This document shows, one piece after another, positions 44,501-53,096 of a stretch of DNA of 64,000 nt. Source of the DNA: Pasteurellaceae bacterium Orientalotternb1. Lineage in GTDB: Bacteria; Pseudomonadota; Gammaproteobacteria; Enterobacterales; Pasteurellaceae. The notes beneath the pieces were generated by a model. The model was not told where the DNA came from. It made no database searches and saw nothing but the letters and a program-made list of their open reading frames with translations. The stretch covers positions 2,144,911 to 2,208,910 of the forward strand of contig CP015028.1 in assembly GCA_011455275.1 (NCBI GenBank), written 5' to 3'. Both the position numbers and the translations under genes were made by a program. The stretch's first letter is position 1, and each line of letters opens with the position of its first letter.

Positions 44501-44674
44501 TTATTTTTCTTCTTCCATTTTAAATGGGTTGCCAAATGCAAGATTGAACCCTGTCGCAACAAAGCACAGGAAAAAGCCGAATAAGCTCGGCACTAACAAA
44601 AAGTGGAAGAGCGGTAATGCACTCAAAATGAGTCCGCAAAATGAAAAAGCCAACACGATTTTCACTTTCAACAT
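44501..44674 (-). CDS. Small two-helix membrane protein, antisense in tail operon
   Basis: 57 residues starting MLKVKIVLAFSFCGLILSAL, with two hydrophobic segments and a charged MEEEK end. It is the only leftward reading frame that makes sense in this gap and lies 11 bp before the tape-measure start on the other strand. The hydrophobic pattern supports a real membrane peptide; no ribosome site is obvious. Function unknown. Confidence 0.5.
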   Translation of the reverse strand: MLKVKIVLAFSFCGLILSALPLFHFLLVPSLFGFFLCFVATGFNLAFGNPFKMEEEK

Positions 44675-44685
44675 AATGTATTCCT

Positions 44686-47600
44686 ATGTCAAATAACTTG
44701 AAACTTGCCCTAAAAATCGAAGCGGACATAAAAAACGCACAACAAAATCTTAACGCACTTAAAGCCGAGATGCAAGGTGTCAATCAGACGGCAAAAGGGG
44801 CGTCAAGTGCATTTGATAAAACCGCAAAATCCACGGAAAAAGTCAGCCAGCAGGCTCAAGCCGCTGCCAAAGGCTTAAATACACTCGGCAACGAAGCCCA
44901 ACAAGCCACGTCTAAACTTGGAAAAACGCGTGCGGGGGTGGAATCTATCAGTACACAGCTTAAATCACTTAAAGCACAAGTTGTTGGGCTAACGTTAAGT
45001 AATTTAGCGGTATCAAATATTACGCACAACTTAGACGAATTTAAAAACTATGAATCACGTATTCGGTTGATTTCTCGTAGTAATCAAGAAGCACAAGGTA
45101 CCTTTGAAGGTTTAATGCAAGTCGCAAACCAAACGGGGACGCAGTTTGCGGCGACCGCTGAACTTTATACACGGGTTTACCGCAGTCTTGGGGACAGTGC
45201 AAACAGTGCTGAAGTATTGCAATTTACTAAAACCATTTCGCAAGCGATGGTGGTGTCTGGTGCGGGTGCAGAAGAAGCAAGAGCTGCCATTATTCAGCTT
45301 TCGCAAGGGATGGCTGCAGGTGCATTGCGTGGAGAAGAATTTAACTCGGTTGCTGAGCAAACACCAATCATCCTTGAGGTATTGCAAAAATCCCTAGGTA
45401 AAACCCGCGGCGAACTCCGCAAAATGGCAGAAGAAGGCTTACTCACCACGGATGTCATTATGACGGCGATTAAGGAAAATGCGGAGGCGATTGAAAAACA
45501 ATATGAAGGTATGCCACTTACTATTGGGCGAGCGATTAATGAACTCTCAAATAGTTGGCTTAATTTTCTGGGCAATACTGATAAAACCTTGCCTGTTTCC
45601 GTAGTGATTTCCGAAGCTATTTCAGGTATTGCTCAACATCTTAATTTCTTGATTTCTGTTGCCTCTATTGCGGGGGCGATATATGCATCTCGTTTTCTTG
45701 CTGCCCTTGTAACGGGAACTGGTTCAGTGGGGGCAAATACCACAGCAATCCGAGCAAATACCGTTGCGTTGAATACTAAGATGGCTGCCCAAGTACGAGC
45801 GGCACAGCTTACGATTGCCATGATGCGGGCGGTAGACGGTGAAACCGTTTCAGTCGCTCGTGCAACACAGGCTTATACTGCACTCGGTATTGCAAAAACG
45901 AAAGCCACCGCCCTTTCGCTCTTTGCTTTAGCAGGTGGTTGGACAGGTTTAGCGATTACGGCAGTGCTGGGCTTGGGTGCCGCATATCTCTATCTCAAAA
46001 ACCAAGAGGAAGAAGCCGAACGGCAATTTGCCCAAACCCAAACCACGATTGAAGCCAATATTGCTAAAACAGAAGCGTTAATTGATGCCCGAACTCGATT
46101 AGGTGCATTGGGTGGGTTTTCAGATCGTCTTGAACAAACCAAAATCAACACGACTAACTTAGATGAAGCCAAACAAAAACTTGAAGTGTTAATTGCTCGC
46201 CGTAATGAGTTATTAGTGCTGAATAGTCAAGATACGATTGGATTTGGTGCGTTTTATAGTGATGAGTTAGACAACGTCACTCGCAAAATCACTGAGCTTG
46301 AACCCAAGGTGAAGGATTTAGAGGTAGCCAATCGTGAGCTATCCGACACCGTGAAAGAACAAGTGGCTCGTGCCTTTGATGCTGCCGTTGCCGCAGGTGG
46401 ACCGCTTGCGGAAAAACTGAAAGAAATTGGCGACCCGCAACACGCAGATGCCATCAGTTTACTTCTGCCGCCGATCAAAGAAGCCGAATCTGAACTGGCT
46501 GAAATGAAATCGGAAGTCGAGCGGTTAGGAAAGCAATTAGATAAAGAGTTTGTGAATGCCACACAAAGTGCGGCACAACAAATGGAGACATTGAAAAAAC
46601 GAATTGAGGAAGCCGCTAAGAAAGCGGGGCATTCAGTTCAATCGTTCCAGTTTCTGACCGATGAATTAAAAAACTTCTTGAACCTGCAAGAAAAAATTAC
46701 ACAAGCAAAAGACGCTAAAGAAGCGGGTGACTTTTTGGAGAATTTACGCAAGCAAGCCCGACAGTCGAGTATGACATCCCTTGAGCGTAATTTGGATAAC
46801 GTTAAAACGAATCAAAAGCTGACTGAAGAACAAAAGGCAGAAGCCGAGGCACTTTATCGCACGATTGATGCGAACGAAAAAACCAAGCAAGCCAATGCAA
46901 AAGCTACCCGAAATGCCTCTAGCCAAGCCAAAAAAGACGCAAACGAAGCCAAACGCCTTGCAGAAGAAGCGGCGAATAAAACTCGCGACTTAAATGTGCA
47001 GTATCTCCGCCTAATTGGGCAGGAAACGAAAGCAGATTTGCTTGATGTGCAAAATCGCTATCACCAGTTACTGGAAATGATGCAAAAGGCGAACAACGTG
47101 GAAGGTATTAGCCTGATTAAAAAAATGTTGCCGCTTGAAGAAGTTAAAATTCAGCTTGACGGCATACAGTCGCTGATTGACCAAGCCTTTCAGCGTCAGT
47201 CGGCTCAAGAACAGCAAATACAAGCACAAGTTTCTACGGGCTTGATTACCCACTTTGAGGGGCAACAACGGCTAAAAGACATCTACGCCCAAACCGTCAC
47301 CGAAATTGAAAAACAATTACCCCTATTGCAACAACTGGCACAAATGCCGGGTACACAAGGGCAAGCAGCAAGTGTGATGCTTGAGCAAATGAAATTGAAG
47401 ATTGCAGAGTTGAAAGCGGTTGGAAACGAGCTTGAAAAGGCGTTTAAAGACGGTTTAACCCAAGGGATTCAATCCTCTCTCATGGGATTAGCACAGGGGA
47501 CGATGACGTTAAAAGAAGCCATACGAAACCTTGCCTTAACCATTGTAAACAGTATGGCACAAATTGCTGCTCAACAGTTGGCAATGCAAGCGACCAGTGC

Positions 47601-48057
47601 GGTCGGGAGCTGGTTCGGTGCAGCGGCAAGTGCGGCAGGTGGTACCGTGGCTGCGGCAACGGGTGGCTATATTCGTGGCCCTGGCACATCGACATCGGAC
47701 TCTATTCCTGCTCGCTTATCAGACGGTGAATTTGTGGTGAATGCGGCAATGGTGCGTCGCTATGGGGTCGGTTTTATGCACGCGATTAACCGCGGCACAC
47801 TTCGCCAGTTTAATCGAGGTGGCTTGGTATCACAGCCTGTAATGCCGTCTTACCGAGAACCAGGGTTAAGTGATCGTGTGATGGACGACAAACAACAGCA
47901 AGTTGTTGCCTCCCCCGTCAATGTGCAACAAACCTTGTTACTCGACAGTGCCGAAGTATTTTCGGCGGGCATCAATAGCACTGAAGGCACACGAGCATTG
48001 CTCACCGTTATTCGGGCCAACAAACAGACTTTAAAACAAGATTTAGGGATTAACTAA
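44686..48057 (+). CDS. Tape measure protein
   Basis: The 1123-residue protein has long coiled coils (about 10-90, 440-560, 590-860), a TMP N-terminal domain (LDEFKNYESRIRLISRSNQEAQ, TKTISQAMVVSGAGAEEARA, GALRGEEFNSVAEQTP), central hydrophobic segments (about 305-345 and 405-435) and a C-terminal gly-rich part (GGYIRGPGTSTSDSIPARLS, GEFVVNAAMVRRYG). It sets tail length; 1123 residues predict a long tail of about 165-170 nm at 0.15 nm per residue (general rule, not measured). Confidence 0.93.
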   Translation: MSNNLKLALKIEADIKNAQQNLNALKAEMQGVNQTAKGASSAFDKTAKSTEKVSQQAQAAAKGLNTLGNEAQQATSKLGKTRAGVESISTQLKSLKAQVVGLTLSNLAVSNITHNLDEFKNYESRIRLISRSNQEAQGTFEGLMQVANQTGTQFAATAELYTRVYRSLGDSANSAEVLQFTKTISQAMVVSGAGAEEARAAIIQLSQGMAAGALRGEEFNSVAEQTPIILEVLQKSLGKTRGELRKMAEEGLLTTDVIMTAIKENAEAIEKQYEGMPLTIGRAINELSNSWLNFLGNTDKTLPVSVVISEAISGIAQHLNFLISVASIAGAIYASRFLAALVTGTGSVGANTTAIRANTVALNTKMAAQVRAAQLTIAMMRAVDGETVSVARATQAYTALGIAKTKATALSLFALAGGWTGLAITAVLGLGAAYLYLKNQEEEAERQFAQTQTTIEANIAKTEALIDARTRLGALGGFSDRLEQTKINTTNLDEAKQKLEVLIARRNELLVLNSQDTIGFGAFYSDELDNVTRKITELEPKVKDLEVANRELSDTVKEQVARAFDAAVAAGGPLAEKLKEIGDPQHADAISLLLPPIKEAESELAEMKSEVERLGKQLDKEFVNATQSAAQQMETLKKRIEEAAKKAGHSVQSFQFLTDELKNFLNLQEKITQAKDAKEAGDFLENLRKQARQSSMTSLERNLDNVKTNQKLTEEQKAEAEALYRTIDANEKTKQANAKATRNASSQAKKDANEAKRLAEEAANKTRDLNVQYLRLIGQETKADLLDVQNRYHQLLEMMQKANNVEGISLIKKMLPLEEVKIQLDGIQSLIDQAFQRQSAQEQQIQAQVSTGLITHFEGQQRLKDIYAQTVTEIEKQLPLLQQLAQMPGTQGQAASVMLEQMKLKIAELKAVGNELEKAFKDGLTQGIQSSLMGLAQGTMTLKEAIRNLALTIVNSMAQIAAQQLAMQATSAVGSWFGAAASAAGGTVAAATGGYIRGPGTSTSDSIPARLSDGEFVVNAAMVRRYGVGFMHAINRGTLRQFNRGGLVSQPVMPSYREPGLSDRVMDDKQQQVVASPVNVQQTLLLDSAEVFSAGINSTEGTRALLTVIRANKQTLKQDLGIN

Positions 48058-48059
48058 CT

Positions 48060-49061
48060 ATGGCATATCAAACAGGCATCGCTCAAAACGAGCGTGACTT
48101 ACTCGACAAACTCAATAAATTTTTAACCAAAGACCCCGTGTTAGTCGAAAACGGGCAAGCATGGACGGTGCTTTACGACCAGAGTTTTCCCGCAACGCTC
48201 ACCGAAGTTGAACGACGTAAAATTATGTGGAAATCCACGGGAACAGGCACGGAGCAGCATATCTATGTAGGGTGTGAAACGGTAAACAGTATTGCCAAAG
48301 ACACTTATAACCTGAATTTCTACGGTGGCACTTATTTCAACCCTGAATTGGTTCAGGGCGAGCGGATGCTAGATGGCATTATTAACCGTTGCCCAGGTGT
48401 GGCGTTATTTGCCGATGCTCGCCCGATTGAATACCACTTTGTGGCTGACGGGCGATGCTGCAAGGTGATTACACGAATCTCAAATGTCTGCTCGAGTGCG
48501 TATTTTGGCTTTATTCTCCCAACCGTACCGCCGACCGAATATCCGTACCCGCTTTGTGTTGCGGGGAGTGCACCAGTCTACTATCGAGAGGGAACGAGCT
48601 ACTCATATAAAACAGTATTGATTCGTTATTCCAACACTACAAGGGAAACCTCTTCTATTGTCGATCCACGCTGTGCTAATTGTTGGCTATTTACACCTGA
48701 CCAAAGCTGGCGTGATTTTTATGGCAGTAGTAGTGTTAATAATACCAACGACTCAAGCTATCAGTGGCTCTATCCGTTGTGTAATTATCAGTTTTATAGT
48801 TCTGGCTACCATAGTTTTGTATTAGATACACAAGGTCCCTCTTTAGATGGTGACTATCCTTTATTACCTGTTGAATTCTTATCGACGAGACACTCCAGTC
48901 AAGGGAAAAACCGTTGGGGAGCAATGGATGGCGTCTATCATATTAGTGGGATTCAACGTGCTGCAGGTGACCAAATCACCCTTAATGATGGGCAGCGTGG
49001 CATTGTGTTTAACGGTGGACACCGCAGTGGCACAAATGATTTTTTTGTGGTGTTAATTTAG
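48060..49061 (+). CDS. Tail-tip protein, paralogue 1
   Basis: 333 residues beginning MAYQTGIAQNERDLLDKLNKF. The opening is shared with the next gene (MAYQTGTAKSVAELFEKLSQF), so the two are diverged tandem paralogues. Rich in aromatic residues and beta structure. In B3/D3112-like phages proteins at this place belong to the distal tail. Exact role unknown. Confidence 0.75.
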   Translation: MAYQTGIAQNERDLLDKLNKFLTKDPVLVENGQAWTVLYDQSFPATLTEVERRKIMWKSTGTGTEQHIYVGCETVNSIAKDTYNLNFYGGTYFNPELVQGERMLDGIINRCPGVALFADARPIEYHFVADGRCCKVITRISNVCSSAYFGFILPTVPPTEYPYPLCVAGSAPVYYREGTSYSYKTVLIRYSNTTRETSSIVDPRCANCWLFTPDQSWRDFYGSSSVNNTNDSSYQWLYPLCNYQFYSSGYHSFVLDTQGPSLDGDYPLLPVEFLSTRHSSQGKNRWGAMDGVYHISGIQRAAGDQITLNDGQRGIVFNGGHRSGTNDFFVVLI

Positions 49062-49081
49062 AGAATATAGGTAGGAAAAGT

Positions 49082-50050
49082 ATGGCATATCAAACAGGCA
49101 CCGCAAAAAGCGTGGCAGAGCTCTTCGAGAAACTCAGTCAATTTGCAACATCCTTAGGCTGGCACTACTCGCAAAAAACAGACACAAAACTCTACCTTCG
49201 TTCACCGAATAGTAAACATTGGGCGATGGAATATAAAGACAGAATGCTCTTTACTTTATGTTGCACAGGCTTTGATACCCAAAGAGATGCCTTTCATCAA
49301 CCAGGCAGCTCTGCTTTAGGGGCAAATGCTTATAAAACGATTAAAACCACAACAACGCATTTAGATAAAGGCAACTATGTCTCTTATGATTTTTTCGGCA
49401 CATCTCGTTATTTACATATTGTAGTGCAAATTGAAGCAGGCAAATTCCGTCACTTTGGTGTGGGTGAACTACAAAAATCAATGGCATTTACCGGAGGGGA
49501 ATATGCCTATGGCACCTATATTCATTCAGGATATGAAGAGCCTTCTCAAAGTAGTTATCACACTTTTGGTTTTTCCACAGGATATGACAGTTATGGTCCA
49601 GTCGTACGAGCGGATGATATTGGTGCAGTAAAACAAACGCCATATTATTTGGGTGCCTATGGGGTCAGTAGTTATTCCCAAAATACCGATGCGAACGGTA
49701 AATTTATTCTCACTTTAGGCAGAGGGCTGTTTTATAACGATTCAAACACGGCACACCCCGATCACGTTTTGCTCAGACATAGTGCTTCCAAGTTCGGGCA
49801 ATCCATTATTCCCCAGCCCCATACGCTTATTGCCCACTGTGGTGATGGCATTTTTAGACGATTAGGCATTTTGGAAGACCGCTACGAATGCGATATGTCG
49901 CTGTTAATTCCACGGCAAGTTATCGAAGTGAATGGTGATAAATGGATGGTGATCCCATCTGCTCAATTTGATATTCGTAACCAATCCCGTATTGAAGAGG
50001 GCAAAAACAACTCGGGCATTCAGGGCGTGTGTTATCGCATCGTGGAGTAA
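49082..50050 (+). CDS. Tail-tip protein, paralogue 2
   Basis: 322 residues, paralogous to the preceding gene by its N-terminus and general composition, and with a matching C-terminal motif (GIQGVCYRIVE vs GIVFNGGHRSG region, weaker). An AGGAAAAGT-type ribosome site precedes it. Both likely form part of the distal tail. Confidence 0.75.
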   Translation: MAYQTGTAKSVAELFEKLSQFATSLGWHYSQKTDTKLYLRSPNSKHWAMEYKDRMLFTLCCTGFDTQRDAFHQPGSSALGANAYKTIKTTTTHLDKGNYVSYDFFGTSRYLHIVVQIEAGKFRHFGVGELQKSMAFTGGEYAYGTYIHSGYEEPSQSSYHTFGFSTGYDSYGPVVRADDIGAVKQTPYYLGAYGVSSYSQNTDANGKFILTLGRGLFYNDSNTAHPDHVLLRHSASKFGQSIIPQPHTLIAHCGDGIFRRLGILEDRYECDMSLLIPRQVIEVNGDKWMVIPSAQFDIRNQSRIEEGKNNSGIQGVCYRIVE

Positions 50051-50053
50051 TCA

Positions 50054-51778
50054 ATGATGACACCTAAAGGTTATATTATTCCGCATTTGCAAAAATGGCA
50101 TCACAACTACCCTGTGCCGTTAACCACCTTTAGAGCCGCTCACCCACGATTGACTTTTTCAGTGCGTGAACGGTCATCAAAAGTGACGGGGTTCAGTCGT
50201 CAAGACTTACGTCAAGGGACGCAAGGGTATGTTGTGCCTAACTATTACAGCGATTTATATCGCCAAATTATCGTTATCCCGCATCTCGTTGATTTAGGGG
50301 CAATTTCGACCGAGCAAACCGTCGTGGTGCACGTTTGGAACGCCAATAAAAAAGCAGTTCAACTTACTGCAAAACAAGTAACTAATGATGAAGGGATTGC
50401 CCTAACAGGACCGATTTTACCGAAAAAACTCCAAGCGTTAGCATTGAGTCGCTGGGTGTTCAATATTGGGATGCAAGGCCCACCAATTATTGATTCGCAA
50501 GCAACCTGGACATTTTTAGGACAGCCACCAGCGACGTTTAGATTACTTGGCTCTCGCTCTACTAATTGGCCGTTTGCATCAGGACTTGAAGATGGGGCTG
50601 AAATTGGACCAAATTGGGAGAAAGGGGTAACTGAAACGCTCGAATTTTTAACGGCGGTACACACTTCTTACAGCGGTGCGGAGCAACGTGTCGCTCGTCG
50701 ATTAAGCCCACGTCGCACCTTTGAATTTGAAGCCGTCTTAGTCGGGGTCGCTCGTCAGTTTTTTGAAAATGTGATGTACGCCTACGGCTCACGGGTCTGG
50801 TCAATGCCAGTGTTTACAGACAGAAGTGATTTATTAGCTGACGCACGTATTGGTGCCACCAGTCTAATTTTAGATGCCGTTGGGCGAGATTTTGTGGATA
50901 AAGGGCAAGCCATATTGCTTCACCCCAATGGGCAACAAGAAATGGTTGAAATCACAACGGTTGAATCTGGTCGATTACGCTTAAAACGGGCATTACAGCG
51001 AGCTTATCCAAGAGATACCCGCATCTATCCGATTCGTTCTGCTGTTTTAACCGATCCCCCTGCAATTCGACGTGTGAACGACAGTTTGGCAACCGCACAA
51101 GTTCGTTTCGCCGTGATAGAACACAATGGCTGCTCAAATGACATCAGCCACTTGCCATCATATCGTGGTTTCCCTGTATTAGAACCAACTTCGGAATGGT
51201 CTGAAGATGTTACCAGTGAATATCAACGTTTGATCGCAGAGCTAGATAATCAAACGGGTAAACGCTACCGTTTAGATACCGCACAAAAGGCCTTTCAAGT
51301 GGTGAGCCACCATTTTGTGTTAAGTCACCGTGATGCCCAACGCCAATTACGTCAGCTCTTTTACTACTTGCGCGGGCGGCAAAAACCGATTTGGGTTGCC
51401 ACTTCATCCACGGATTTTACACCTGTCAGTGATTTGATGGGCACAATTTTAGATGTCCGCCATTGTGGATACAGTGCCGCATTACGGCGTGAAATGGGGC
51501 GAACCGATGTGCGTATTGAGCTTTGTAATGGCGATGTCATTTATCGTCGCATTATTACGTCAAATGTAGTTGATGACCGCACGGAACGTCTTGCCTTTGA
51601 AGGCGATAGCATTGAAATCAAACAGCACGACATTGCCAAAATGTCGTTCATGACACTCTCTCGTTTAGACAACGACACCATCAGTTGGCAGCATAAAACG
51701 GATGCAGACGGAGTGGCAACGGTCGCCGTGAATTTCCGAGCGGTGCGTGAAGAGCTGGAGCAAGGAGAAAATAGCTAA
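50054..51778 (+). CDS. Tail assembly/tip protein
   Basis: The 574-residue beta-rich protein begins MMTPKGYIIPHLQKWHHNYPV. Blocks such as YSDLYRQIIVIPHLVDLG, PRRTFEFEAVLVG and DARIGATSLILDAVGRDF occur in tail proteins of siphoviral transposable phages. No enzyme motif. Its stop overlaps the next start. Confidence 0.75.
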   Translation: MMTPKGYIIPHLQKWHHNYPVPLTTFRAAHPRLTFSVRERSSKVTGFSRQDLRQGTQGYVVPNYYSDLYRQIIVIPHLVDLGAISTEQTVVVHVWNANKKAVQLTAKQVTNDEGIALTGPILPKKLQALALSRWVFNIGMQGPPIIDSQATWTFLGQPPATFRLLGSRSTNWPFASGLEDGAEIGPNWEKGVTETLEFLTAVHTSYSGAEQRVARRLSPRRTFEFEAVLVGVARQFFENVMYAYGSRVWSMPVFTDRSDLLADARIGATSLILDAVGRDFVDKGQAILLHPNGQQEMVEITTVESGRLRLKRALQRAYPRDTRIYPIRSAVLTDPPAIRRVNDSLATAQVRFAVIEHNGCSNDISHLPSYRGFPVLEPTSEWSEDVTSEYQRLIAELDNQTGKRYRLDTAQKAFQVVSHHFVLSHRDAQRQLRQLFYYLRGRQKPIWVATSSTDFTPVSDLMGTILDVRHCGYSAALRREMGRTDVRIELCNGDVIYRRIITSNVVDDRTERLAFEGDSIEIKQHDIAKMSFMTLSRLDNDTISWQHKTDADGVATVAVNFRAVREELEQGENS

Positions 51779-52581
51779 TGGGCTTTATAGAGAAAATCAA
51801 TTCCATTGCAGATGGCCAGCCCATCAACTTGTATGAATTTACCCGTGATGAAAAAGTCTATCGTTTTTGCGATGCAGACCAGAACTTGACGATTAACAAT
51901 CAGCCTTGGCAAGCAGCAACCATCAGCGATTCAGGCAAAACTGACGGTGAAAATGCCACTATTACGGTGGCAAGTAATCACCCCATTGCCAAGCTCTTTC
52001 GGGGGACTCCGCCGAGTCAAGCCATTGGCGTGAAAATTTACCGCACGCACTGGAATGATAGCGAAATACGGGTAGTTTGGGTGGGGACTGTGATTGAAGT
52101 CAAACGTCCCTCGATTGAAAAAGCGGAAATCATCAGTGCCAGTCTGTCTGCCACCATGAGTGCAGCAGGATTACGGTTAAGTTGGGGACGGAACTGCCCT
52201 TATTCACTTTACGATCAAGATTGCGGTGTATTAAGTCAGCCGTTTGCTGTGCGAGATTTGGTTATTGAAGCCAAAGATGGGCTAACTATTACCATCAATC
52301 TCCCCACCACTTTACCCCAAGCATGGTTTACCGCAGGGTTTATTGAATGGCTAGATACAGATGGAGTACGGGAAGTTAGAGCCGTGACCACTCACGAACA
52401 CAATAAATTGATGTTAATGGGCGGCACGAAAGGGCTGGATGTTGGCACCAAAGTCAATGCTTACCCTGGCTGTGACGGACGAGTCAGTACCTGTGCTAAC
52501 AAGTTTAATAATGTACTGAATTTCGGTGGCATTCCCCATATGCCGAGTAAAAGCCCCTATGACGGGTCGCGCGTGTTCTAG
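51778..52581 (+). CDS. DUF2163/BR0599-type tail tip protein
   Basis: 267 residues. INLYEFTRDEKVYRFCDAD, ATITVASNHPIAKLFRG, and the C-terminal cysteine block (RNCPYSLYDQDCGV; YPGCDGRVSTCANKFNNVLN; FGGIPHMPSKSP) are the signature of this family, which sits next to the receptor-binding complex. A degenerate uptake sequence with its tail follows the stop (52581-52616). Confidence 0.88.
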   Translation: MGFIEKINSIADGQPINLYEFTRDEKVYRFCDADQNLTINNQPWQAATISDSGKTDGENATITVASNHPIAKLFRGTPPSQAIGVKIYRTHWNDSEIRVVWVGTVIEVKRPSIEKAEIISASLSATMSAAGLRLSWGRNCPYSLYDQDCGVLSQPFAVRDLVIEAKDGLTITINLPTTLPQAWFTAGFIEWLDTDGVREVRAVTTHEHNKLMLMGGTKGLDVGTKVNAYPGCDGRVSTCANKFNNVLNFGGIPHMPSKSPYDGSRVF

Positions 52582-52635
52582 CAAGCGGTCAGATCCGCAC
52601 AATTTTTTGCAAATTAATAAGAAGGAGAAAAAACA

Positions 52636-52884
52636 ATGTATGCAACGATAGCGTGGGCGATTGTCCGTTTTGTTGCCGTAATGGTGGTGAGTTATTTTGT
52701 TAATCAAGCTTTGACACCCCGTCCGAAAAGTAATAACGCAGAAGCCATTTCTCAAAACGACTGGAATTTCCCGCAAACGGATGAAGGCGTGCCGCAATGT
52801 GTTTTTTTTGGCGATTGCTGGACGCAAGACTGGCAAGTGCTTGCCTACGGTAACTACCGCACCACAGAGATTCGCCGAGGTTAA
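52636..52884 (+). CDS. Small tail-region membrane-associated protein
   Basis: 82 residues with an N-terminal hydrophobic helix (IAWAIVRFVAVMVVSYFV) and a short tail (PQTDEGVPQCVFFGDCW) resembling the start of the tip protein family. Ribosome site AAGGAGAAAA. Typical small gene before the central tail-tip gene. Confidence 0.75.
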   Translation: MYATIAWAIVRFVAVMVVSYFVNQALTPRPKSNNAEAISQNDWNFPQTDEGVPQCVFFGDCWTQDWQVLAYGNYRTTEIRRG

Positions 52885-52889
52885 TAGCG

Positions 52890-53096
52890 ATGATGATTAT
52901 TACAATGGAAGATATGCGTCGTGTCGATTACTGCGCATCGGGTGTGGAAGCCTTTTTCAAGCGGGAAGGATTGGATTTTGATGACTTTTTGCAAAATGGC
53001 ATTGATTCAACCCGCTTTTTAGCGACGGGGAGCGTGCTCGCTCGCCGTTGTGTGGCTGAAGCGAAAAAAGCGCGTAAAATGCGTGAGGAGAAATAA
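52890..53096 (+). CDS. Small tail-region protein
   Basis: 68 residues; MEDMRRVDYCASGVEAFFKREGLDFDDFLQNG. Homologous in pattern to small phage proteins preceding the tip-attachment protein. Overlaps the next gene by 1 bp. Confidence 0.75.
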   Translation: MMIITMEDMRRVDYCASGVEAFFKREGLDFDDFLQNGIDSTRFLATGSVLARRCVAEAKKARKMREEK

